Part shown: one piece after another, positions 38,201 to 50,200 of the stretch | How positions within the stretch are numbered: position 1 is the stretch's first letter | Layout of the letters: each line of letters opens with the position of its first letter | Source: Hanleya hanleyi | Taxonomy: Eukaryota > Mollusca > Polyplacophora > Lepidopleurida > Hanleyidae | Reading direction: 5' to 3' | Length of the DNA: 64,000 nt | NCBI GenBank assembly: GCA_036873755.1 | Contig: JAVTVY010033725.1 | Location: 1-64,000, forward strand | Program-made: the position numbers and the translations under genes | Notes under the pieces: model-generated | The model's database searches: none | Seen by the model: only the letters and a program-made list of their open reading frames with translations | Told to the model about the DNA's origin: nothing

Positions 38201-41200
38201 GTATAATGGTGTGTATCATGATATTCTCATGAGAATTAGACACAAGTTAAGGAATTTCATGGGCACCAACTTCCTAGCCATAAGAATGCTGTATTTGGTA
38301 TTCTAGCCGAAGATGCCAGTGCTCTGGACATCTACAGTCCATCAATTCAATTCTGGCGGGTGGTTGGGTGGGCACGGGTTTCTGTTGCTTCAATGCATTT
38401 TGCTGAGAAGCAATAGGAAACTAATAATGTGATGTCTAGCACTGTAATATCACTTGTCTTTATTGCACCATGTAAGCGTCATGTCTGTGTCTTGTGCGCT
38501 GTGCTCGGTGTTTCATAGGGTGGATGGGGGGTGTATGGTTCCATGCTGATTCAAAGATTTCTTCTTTGAAGTAGCAGGAATGCAACTTGGCTGGGTTTGC
38601 TTAGGGCTTTTCCAGTAAAAAGTGTGTGCCGGGGGGGACGGCACGTCTAAAAAGAGTCGGTAGGTGGTCGATAAAAAATAAACCTGTGTTTCTGGGTACT
38701 TGGTCTAACTGAAAATTCATTCCGTTGGGTCCTTGGTAAATTTTGTTATCAATTTTAATGCACCTACACGGATTATTTCCAAATTTGATATGCGAGTGCA
38801 TTGGTTCAAGAGCTTGCTTGGGATTGTTTTTCATGCCAGTCAGGCTCAACCTGGGGTCCCAGCATAAAATTTTGCCATGCCACCGAATCTCACTTGAGAT
38901 TGTTTTCCATGACGTGGACTGAACATAATGCTTCCAAGCCAAATCACTATTTCCAGTGTCTGGCTCAGTGGGGACTTCAATCACTCAGTTTTCATTTCTA
39001 ATAACCATTTGTAAGATTGTGATGAAATGCTTTATGCCACTACTCTGATGCTCATTGCTAGTTTTATGAGGGCCATTCTGTTGAAGCATTGTTTACTAAA
39101 TGTTCTGGCTCTTGACCTCGGAGTTCCACAAGTATTGCATATGCAAAAAATTCTGATTTTTTTAGGCCTCTCCCCCCACGTAAACAGAGTGTACAAACTT
39201 TCTTTGACCCCCTCCCCCAATGTACACATATGCCAGATCATCATGAAGAGGGACAGACCTAGCCACAAAAAAAATTGTCACTCATGGACACCAAATTCTT
39301 GCGTTTGACTACATAACATCAAGGTTTGTATGTCGTACCATATGAAGGTCAATGTATGCAATTCTGCCATGATTATTGGTACAGTCTTTGACCTCAGCCC
39401 AAGTGCTCGTGAAATGAAACTGAAACAAATTTGTCCAGTAAAGAATGATGTGGTGAAAAAGAAAGTCTCCTTTTATTTGGTCTGTATACTTTGAAATTGT
39501 GCCGACAAAATTGGGCAGATGCTTGAAGTCACCAAGGACCAGAGTTTCCAAAGCTATCATCAACATATGCAAACAAATCTGTAAAATTTCTTTAACTTCC
39601 TCTGGCTAAGTTTAAAGATGTAATCAACCTCAAAATCGATGGATTTTGTAAACTCTCTCCTGTACGTTTTTTCAGCAGGGAAGATTACTAAAGCATCATA
39701 TTTGATGATAGTGGGGTCGCCATATACAACGAATGCAAGAATATCTTGTCAGAGAAATTTGGAACTCTACCCGCTTCATTGGGTTTTCTGTTTCACCATT
39801 GAGTATCTGTTGTATGCGGAGAGGAAAATGACGTCACTGCATGACGTATGAGTGATGTAGCGACGCTCAAGAATCTGAATGCTGTACAGCTGCAGCCAAG
39901 AGATAGCGTCATGGCTCGTGCCTAAGGTTCCGATGTGACTGCTGTTTGCCCAGTGGAGAAAAGTCGATTGATGACTGTTCCTGCTGCATACATTAATGAC
40001 AAGGGAGATAACCCTGGTGTATAGTTGGCACTACTTTGTTCAGGGATTTTCTATGTGTTGTTGTTGATGATGATTGAACCTGGTTCTGCCCATAGATTGA
40101 CACAAGTGACTTTGGCCCACTCACTTCCCTGTATGCATGGTGTATGGCCTGTAACATACCCCCTCCCCACCTCTTGGATACATACGTAATACTTGAATGC
40201 CCCCAAATTCAAATGAGATGTAAAGGAGCTGTTCATCACGGTTTTGTGTATTTTATAGTATATAGTGTAACAAAGAAATATGGAGCTAACATATTGATCC
40301 AAGAATTATTGGAATTTGTAAAGTTTCATGTGTGCTTTCATATGTATTAGCAAACATGTAGCAAATTTATATTAGCCCTTTTAAAGAATATCCAACTCTT
40401 CCTTGTGCAGTGATGATAGAGCTGAAATGAATGGTCAGTTTACATTCGGTTATTCGGTATCATTGATTCCTTAGTCTTCCCTGACAACAACAAAAACAAT
40501 GCATTCCGCAGAACTTCGTTGTGTTGACATAGCCACTATTGCGGAGAATTCTGGTTACTTCTTGATATGTTTGAGTAATAAAACTGAAAAGAACTTCAAA
40601 TGGAATTAAGGCTAAGATTTTAAGTTTTATCAGACTTTTCAACTAAATTTCCTTGATTTAATGATCGTACGGTAATTCCTCTAATAAATCAGTCACCGGA
40701 AGTGATATTTAAGGTGGTAAAACAGGGGTGATCGATACATTACAATCGGGTAAAGTTCGACGATGATCAATGTTATTGTTATCAGAGAATGAACCAGCAA
40801 CGATCCAGTTTCCAACAATGCAATTGTTTCAAATTCTATTCACGCAGCCGATTTATTGATCAAAACCTTCTCCAGATCCAGTTTGTGATGTTTATAAAAT
40901 AAACAAAACAATTTGAGAACACTGGAACTCTTTAGCGGTAGACGAAGAGTGGAAATTTGTTCTTTGCTGCAAGGTTTTCTACTCGCCATACCGGTAGTGG
41001 CAACAGTCGAGAACCTTCTTTTAATCATTCGTCTAACATGTGCTCTAAGGTTCCCAATCTAATGAACGTCCGTTGGTTGAAATATACCTCAGAATTTCCG
41101 TATCTTCTATAGTCTCAAAGCAGACATGAAATGCAGAGGTCTGATCGATGCTTGTCGAAGCACAGTGGATCTTTATTTTATTTTTAGCTCTGTGACTATT

Positions 41201-44200
41201 AGTCTTGACATCGCTGACATAAACAATAACGTTTTCGAAAATTGAATTTTTGCAAAAATGTTTATTAGTTACTTTTTAAATCATATATTTTTTGTCCCCC
41301 GCTACTTAGTAGGGGGGGGGGGGGACTTAAAAACACCGGTGTCCGTAATTCCGTAAGATTTTCTTGTCCGGACAATAACTCGTGAACGATTTAACCGATC
41401 AACTTCAAACTTGGGGTGTGCCTTGACATTGGCGAGAGGACAGTTGGGATTGTTTTTCAGCAATGTGCATAATCCAATATGGCCGCCGTCAGCCATTTTG
41501 GATTATAAGCAGTTGGATCTTAGATTTTCTTGTCCGGACAATAACTCGTGAACAATTTAACCGATCAACTTCAAACTTGGGGTGTGCCTTGACATTGGCG
41601 AGAGGACGCTTGGGATTGTTTTTCAGCAAGGTGCATAATCCAATATGGCCGCCATCAGCCATTTTGGATTATAAGCAGTTGGATCTTAGATTTTCTTGTC
41701 CGGACAATAACTCGTGAACGATTTAACCGATCAACTTCAAACTCGGGGTGTGCCTTGACATTGGTGAGAGGACGGTTGGGATTGTTTTTCAGCAATGTGC
41801 GTAATCTAATATGGCCGCCGTCAGCAATATTGGATTATAAGCAGTTGGATCTTAGATTTTCTTGTCCAGACAATAACTCGTGAACGATTTAACCGATCTT
41901 CAAACTTGGGGTGTGCCTCGACATTGGTGAGAGGACGGTTGGGATTGTTTTTCAGCAATGTGCGTAATCTAATATGGCCGCCGTCAGCCATATTGGATTA
42001 TAAGCAGTTGGATCTTGTCCGGACAATAACTCGAGAATGATTCAACCAATCTACTTCATATGTGGGAAGTGCCTTGACATTGTTGAGAGGAGGATTAGGA
42101 TTGTTTTTCAAGGACGTGCTTAATCCAATATGGCCACCATCAGCCATACTGGATTTCATTGGATTTTAAGCAGTTTGATCTTGTCTGGACAATAACTGGA
42201 GTATGATTCAACTGATCTACTTCAAACTTGGGGAGTGCCTTGACATCGTTGAGAGGACAGTTGGGATTGTTTTTCAGCAATGTGCATAATCCAATATGGC
42301 CGCCGTCGGCCATATTGGATTATAAGCAGTTGGATCTTAGATTTTCTTGTCCGGACAATAACTCGTGAACGATTTAACAGATCAACTTGGGTGTGCCTTG
42401 ACATTGGTGAGAGGACGGTTGGGATTGTTTTTCAGCAAGGTGCGTAATCTAATATGTCCGCCGTCAGCGGAGCCATATTGGATTATAAGCAGTTGGATCT
42501 TGTCCAGACAATAACTCGAGAACGATTCAACCGATCTACTTCATACCTGGGGAGTGCCTTGACATTGTTGAGAGGAGGATTGTTTTCCAAGGATGTGCTT
42601 AATCCAATATGGTCACCATCAGCCATGCTGGATTTCATTGGATTTTAAGCAGTTTGACCTTGTCCGGACAATAGCAGAGTACGATTCAACTGATCTACTT
42701 CAAACTTGGGGAGTCCATTGACCTTGGTGAGATCCCGGTTAGGATTGTGTTTCGTGAACGAGCATAATCCAATTTGGCTGCCATCTACCAGCGGTATTGG
42801 ATTATGTTGCATTTTAAGCAGTTGCATCTTGTCTGGACAACAACTCTAGAATAATTCAACTGATCGACTTCCAACTTGCAGTTTGGCTTGACATCGGTGA
42901 GAGGACAGTGGTCATTGCTTTTCAGTTACCTGTGTAATCCAAGATGGCCACCATCAGTCATCTTAGATTTTCAGCATTTAGATCTTGTCTGGACAATAAC
43001 TCTAGAACGATTCAACCAATCTACTTCAAACTTGGGGAGTGCATGGGCATTGGTGAGAGGACAGATGGTATTATGTTTTATGGATGTGCATAATCCAATA
43101 TGGGTGCCATCCGCTGTATTAGATTATGTTAAGCTCATCAGCGATATCTCCATTTTCAAATCATACTCTTCATCAATGATATGAGATACCATCGACCAAA
43201 AAAAATCGACCATAGAGGTCCATGGCCCCCGCAGCAGCAGCGCCAGTTATGGTGGATGTAATCCACCATAACTGGTGCTGCTAGCGGGGGACATGGACCT
43301 CTATGGTCGATTTTTAGTTTTATTACGGTCTGTTTTCAATTTTTTAGATATTCATACCACTGTACTGGCAGTAAAACTTGACAACTATGAATCCCTGGTC
43401 AACACGTGTGTGTGATAACATTTTTATTACAAATGAGATCAACTGAAAATCGGGGTTGATTGAATTATTTCAACTTTCGATCATATTTTTCTCCAAAAAT
43501 CGTAGGTGATTGATCTCCATAAATTTATTAGAGGTTTTACCATATCCCATGTCAACTTCCCCTATGCCATTGTCAGCTGTCAAAACTGTTCATACCAAGT
43601 CTAGATCAGAGGCAGTTTACTGAATGAGATCAGTGACTTTGCTCAAATATTCCATTCAAAAATAATTCCTAATTCCATGGGCATTGCTATGAGTGGGATG
43701 GGGGGGGGGGGGGTCGTTTGATGCGAATGACCCCCTCTCCGCACCTCACAGTATTGTGTGGACATCACAGTATTGGATTCTCAAGTAAGTAAGCATAGGA
43801 ATCGAGCCTCTCTCAAGATATAATGACGATGCTCATGAATTCTGACATACTGCCAATACATTCCAGTTATTACAAGATGGAAATGATGTGTCACCTTTGA
43901 GACTTACTGAATTTATTTACATACACAAGCTTTCACAAATTCATCAGCTTCCCCCAGTAATTGTTTCATCTCTAACATGTCTAAGTGATGTACATGTATG
44001 GTATAATTCAGTATAATGTAGTTTTGATGATAAAAAGTGGTCTTCTGTCTTGGTAGAGATGAAACAGCAATTCTGAAGGAAGGAGAACTTGAGAAAACAA
44101 AGTCTTACTTGGCCCGGTGTTGGTGTGATCGAACTCTCACTGAAGATGATTTAAAGAAACTTGAACACACAAAAGTAAGATGCACTGTGATTACTGACTG

Positions 44201-47200
44201 ATTATTTAATGTAATTAAATAGTCCTAGCAGGCTCTCACTATGTGAATTGTGTTCTTTTGAAACTTTACTGTATCTGCAGGGTAATCACCCCGGCATTGA
44301 CACCCTTCTCCCTGTTGAAGTGACATAGAACCAGATTTAAAATGTGCAAGCACAGATCCAGCGATAATTCATAGGGTAAAAAGTCGCGACTATCACAGCC
44401 TAACAGGTGAGGGTCCAGGGGCTGCCTAGGCCCCGGAAGCTCCGAGGTCCTAGATCGCCAGAGATGTGTTCTAAGCGTTTTCCCGGAAATAAATCTGAAA
44501 ATAATGTATGCAGATTTATGGTTTTATTTTCACGTTTGTTTCGCATTTATAAGCACGCATCGATATTAAAAAAAAAATCACACCTCGTGCCTGAATCCAT
44601 TTGACTTTCTAGTTGTATTTAACACATACAAAACAATGACCTTTACATCATGGAACATTAGAAAGCAATATGATACCCATACGATTCATTTACACAAAGC
44701 TAAAATAAGAGAATCCTCACAGCCCAACAGACAAGGGTCCAGGGGCCGCCTAGGCCATGGAAGCTCTGGACCCTAGGTTGCCGGTTATGCGTTCTACGTG
44801 TTTTCCCAGAAATATATCCGAACATAATGTATGTAGATTTATAGTCCTAGTTTCACTTTCGCATAAGCACTCATCGATATTGAAAAATATCACACCTTAT
44901 ACCCGACTTCATTTGACTTTCTGGTTTAATACATACAAAACAGGCCTATAATACACCACGACATGTGATGTGCTCATAGCGATAATGTCTGATTTTAGAT
45001 ACATATTGAACTCCAACTTAAATAGTACGCTCACGAACCACATGGGTAGTTGATTCATGATCTATTTCATACACCTATAGATACTCTAATTACATAAACT
45101 ACATTCGTTTACTTTACATATCTTTTTTATGTCTCCCCCAACTATGTTGGGGGGAGACATCTAGTGTTTGTGCTGTCTGGATGGATGGATGGATGTCCAT
45201 CCCATTGCCTTGTCTGCAAGATATCTTGAGAACTACTTTATGGAATTTCACCAAACTTTGATGGAAGCTTCACTGGGATAGCCCCCTCATTTGATTAGGT
45301 GTTGGTGTGTGTGCGTGCATTCATCTGTGTCCGGTGTCCGTCCGTCCATCCATCTACTTGTACATGTATATACAGGCCTTGTCTGCATGATATCTTGAGA
45401 ACTACTGGACGGAATTTTACCAAACTTGGATGGAAGCTTCATTGGGATAGCCCCCTCATTTGATTAAGTTTTGGTGTGTGTGCATGCGTTCATCCGTGTC
45501 CAGTGTCAGGCCTTGTCTACAAGATATCTTGAGAACTACTGGATGGAATTTCACCAAACTTGGATGGAAGCTTCATTGGGATAGCCCCCTCATTTGATCA
45601 GGTTTTGGTGTATGTGTGCATGCATTCATCCGTGTTCGGTGTCCGTCCGTCCGTTCATCTACTTGTACATGTATATACAGGCCTTGTCTGCAAGATATCT
45701 GGAGAACTACTTGATGGAAGTTCACCAAACTTGGATGGAAGCTTTATTGGGATAGCCCTCTCATCTGATTAGGTTTTGGTGTGTGTGTGCGTTCGTCCAT
45801 GTTCGGTGTCCGTCCGTCTGTCCATGTACTGGTACGTGTATATGTATATACAGGCCCTTTCTGCAAGATATCTGAAGAACTACTGGACAGAATTTCACCA
45901 AACTTGGATGGAAGGTTCATTGGGATAGCCCCCTCATTTGATTAGGTTTGGGTGTGTGTGTGCATTTATCCATGTCCATCGTCCGTCCGTCCATCTAATT
46001 GTTGATGTATATACAGACCTTGCCTGCAAGATACCTGGAGAACTACTCGACAGAATTTCATCAAACTTGGATGGAAGCTTCATTGGGATAGCCCCTCGTC
46101 TGATTAGGTTTTGGTGTGTGTGTGCAAGCGTTCGTTCGTGTCCATCCGTCCGTCCATCTACTTGTATATGTATATACAAGCCTTGTCTGCAAGATATCTG
46201 GAGAACTACCCCACGGAATTTCGCCAAACTTGGGTGGAAGCTTCATTGCAATGGGTTCATCTGATTAGGTTTCGGTATGCATGCATGCGTTTGTCTGGGT
46301 ATGTTGTCTGTCTGCCTGTCCATCTATTTATACATGTATAGACAAGCCTTGTCTGTAAAATATCTGAAGAACTACTGGATGGAATTTCCACGAACTTGGA
46401 TGGCAGCTTTATCGTGATGGCCTCATCTGATTAGGTTTTGGTTTGTTAGCGTGCATCCATCTGTTTCTGATGTCCAGCTTTGTTACATGTATGCACAGGA
46501 CTACTCTTGTCTACAAGATATGTGGAGAACTATACTGGATGAAATTTCACCAAACTTGGATGGAAGCTTCATTGAAATGGCCTTATGATCTAATTCGGTT
46601 TTGGTGTGAGCTAGTGCTCGCGTGGGTCCATGCAAAATGTGCTTATCTCAAAATATCTGTCTGTCCAATTTTTGTTCACTCCATATCTTGGAAACTACTG
46701 AAGGCAGATGCATGAAACTTCTATATGGTACAGCATGTATACTATAGGTGTCGCTCTTGTATGTTTTGCATCTTTCCTATAATGTGATCGAAATAGTTGA
46801 TGCTTCACAATTACATGTATTTCACATTGGTTGGATGCTGTAGATGTCGACAATCCACTCATTGCTATATAAATCCCGACTCCTCACTGGGTTACTGCAA
46901 CAATGAAAATCGCCTCTTTGTAATTAATATTTTTAGATGCGCAGCTTTATTTAGGATACGTATTGCTACATTCATTTTATAGCACTTAACATTAAATTAT
47001 GTGCCCACTCAAGGCAAGGTGGGAGGTTGGGGGAGACGTATGTTTTTGCTTAAAAAAACAACCAGCATAGGTTTCATGCCGGAGCGGCAACTCAAGGGTC
47101 AAAGCGGAACCTCTAGTTTTTTGCAGGTTTCATACCCCCCCGACTTGGAAGATAGAAGTATCATCCAAGTGTCGGCAATTCTGACATATTCTTCAGTATT

Positions 47201-50200
47201 CAACAAGTTGTGAACACTATCAGTATTCAAGGAGCTGTGTAACAATATCTATAGTGGTTATGTAACAGTATCTGTAGTGGTTATGTAACAGTATAGTGTT
47301 TATGTAACAGTATCTATATAGTGGTTATAGAACACTATGTGTAGTATAATGTATCTACATTCTGACCTTAAGTATTACCAGGATCAGTAAATTTAGAGGC
47401 ATGAACCATAATTGTTCTCTTCATTTGTTTTTAATCGAATTCCCTTTTATTACTTGACAGAATGTAAAACTGTACCAGAAAACACCTGTACGAGTCCTGC
47501 ACAGGTAACAACTGCCTTCTTACACCACTCAAACTATTAATCTCAATGGATGACAATATTGAGATTGTATGGGTATTTCATCCGTAATATTGCTGAACGC
47601 GATGTTAAACCTTAATTCTCTCTCTCTCTCTCTTTGATCCGTAATAATGCTATATTTTTTCTATATTCCTTAGGTGTTTCTTGTTGTGGATTTATTGATT
47701 AGACCACAAAAAAATTAGCTGGTTCTCAGGCACCGCCACCTCCGTTAAAAATCTGCCTCCCGAAAATATTTTATTGCCATATGCCAAGTGCAACAAAGCC
47801 TTCTGAGTGGTTTAGAATAGAAGACTAGCATCCACTGCTGGTGATTTTTTGCCTAACTCAAAAAAAATCCAAAATCCTGGCTATCACAGAATAATTTTCT
47901 TGACAGACAAGATTATCTTTCTATGTTATTTAGGCCAGTTTTTTTTTATTTCTTGGTTTACGGATTGAAGGCCCCAAAAATTTGGGTCGGTCGGTCGGAA
48001 AAAAAAAAAAAAAAATCTCCCTAAAAAAAATGAGCACAACAAAATTAGATTTTTAAATGTTGGAAGTAAAATCATGGCCGGTATCTAGTATGCAGGACAG
48101 CTGCCTGCTGAATGTCTGATCAGTGATAAAAGCTTGCATTGTTAACCCATAAAACAAGAAAACGAGATGAAAAGTAATTTGTTGGACGGAATCTCTCTCT
48201 TTTATATTCCTGAAACATTCACATGACACTGTCACTGGGAAAATGTCTACAATCAAAACAGAATAGTTTACTTAAACCTGTCATAGGCTAGGCCAGACCA
48301 GACAGGTTAATATTAGACAGGTGGACAGACGTACTTAAAGGTGAAATGTAAAGGTTTTCATATTTTTCTTTTTACGCTCTCCATGGCTTAGCTAAAGTTG
48401 TAACTATCAATCTATTTACTTTGTTTGGTTTTATTTGAAATATTTTGTTTCCTAGTAGCTTTAGAAAAGTACTTAAAAATTGGTATCTCAAATCCCGCAA
48501 GTTTTATAAATGAAATCTGCATCGCTTATCTGCCCTTGTGTGACGCTGGTTTGTGACGTCACATCAGACCGCCTGGCTGGACGTCAATACTTGTAACGTT
48601 GAGCCTTCGGGAGGCTGGTCTGATGTGACGTCACAATCAAGGAAAGATAAGTGATGACGGTTTGCAAATCAGAATTCAGCTGGGCTTCGGGTACCAACTG
48701 GTTAAAAGCTTCTAACAGACAAACCACTTCACAACAAACGAAGCAAAGTAGATAGAAATATCGGTCTATCATTGTTCAACCAACAAAAAATATAAAAATG
48801 AGAATCTAAAAACCTTTGCATTTCACCTTTAACATGTTTAACAAAGACAATATCCCTATGCCCAAGGGTTGAGATTAAAAATCATAAAACTGAACTAGCC
48901 TTGTATAAATTTGTATATGCCACTTTGAAAATGTCTTGAATAATGAAATTCATATCACATATTACTATTGATGATTGAACAGGTTTCGAAAAATTCGTGT
49001 AGAACACTTTTAGGTTACCGGTTTATCATTGAAAATTCAATTTAGGCAAAATATATACTATTCGAATATTTTACCGTTTTGATAACATCCCGCTTTGATA
49101 ACTTTTTGATCTATACAAAACCTTGACTTCGGAAGAAGATCGTATTGCTTCTGTGCACTCCTAAGAATATCAAAGACATTTATATTTGCGTGGACGGGTT
49201 TTTCTCAGTCTCCTTGTGGGCTCGCACAAACACATACCGCTTGCCAAACGACTGCAGAATCTTCGCAGGAATTACAAGCGTCTGGTCTATCATTCATTAT
49301 TCAGCCGTCGTCCATTAGCTCATTCAGTACTGCAGCTTATCCTAGCTGTCAGCCCCAGATAGTTTTCTTGGCCTGATCCCCACTGCTTCCAGCTCAGGGC
49401 AGTCAGTAAAGTTGAATAATTATCTCCAAAACAGAAGGCGTTCATGTGTTTTTGTCTGCATTTCAGATCCCAGACATTCTGAAACTTATTGCTTTATGTC
49501 CTTTTTAAATAATATATTTCAACAAAAACTATGTGTGTGTATTATTTTCCTCAGGAAATGCAGTTTTATTCCAAACAAAAATCAGTAAACTCACCGACAT
49601 GTTCGTAATTTGCAAAATGATACTGCAATCGTCGGATGTTTCGATGAACAACAACCACGTAAAAAAAAAAAAAAAGCACAAACCTACGAAATTTCCGAAG
49701 ATTGTGAGCAAATATTTCTTTGATTACAATGCCCAGAAATAACAGATGAATACTCATTTATTCGTGGACATTTGTCAGAATAAACGCAGCTTCCAGATGA
49801 GAGACTTCGCGAAATTGCGAAGAGTTTGAGGGGTTTTTTTCGGTCATATTTGAAGGCGTGCATCTCCGCTTTCCAGCGGTTGTTTTTCATGATCTAGGTC
49901 ACGTTGGAAAGCTGATTCCCCAGGCCCTGGGCTTTCCCAATCTCGTCATAGTTACAATGGATGGCTATTATTACGAAAGCTACGATTGAATATAAATATA
50001 ATTCATCCGACGAATCTGACATTAGCTCTCGCCATTATCGCCATGTTCCGCACCATCCCGCATAAGTAAGTCAAGGAACTCTCCAAACACTGGGAATGCC
50101 CAAAAGCTATACATTTGTGCACAGGATGGCGATAACAACACTGCGGGGAGTATTTAGGATAGCGCCACCAAGTGGCGGAAGAGTTGTCTTCCCTCGCGGA

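Noticed and set aside
41302..43184. Protein genes suggested by ORFs such as 42,876-43,184
   Set aside because: The same peptide phrases recur in every tandem unit, in several frames and on both strands; this is repeat sequence.
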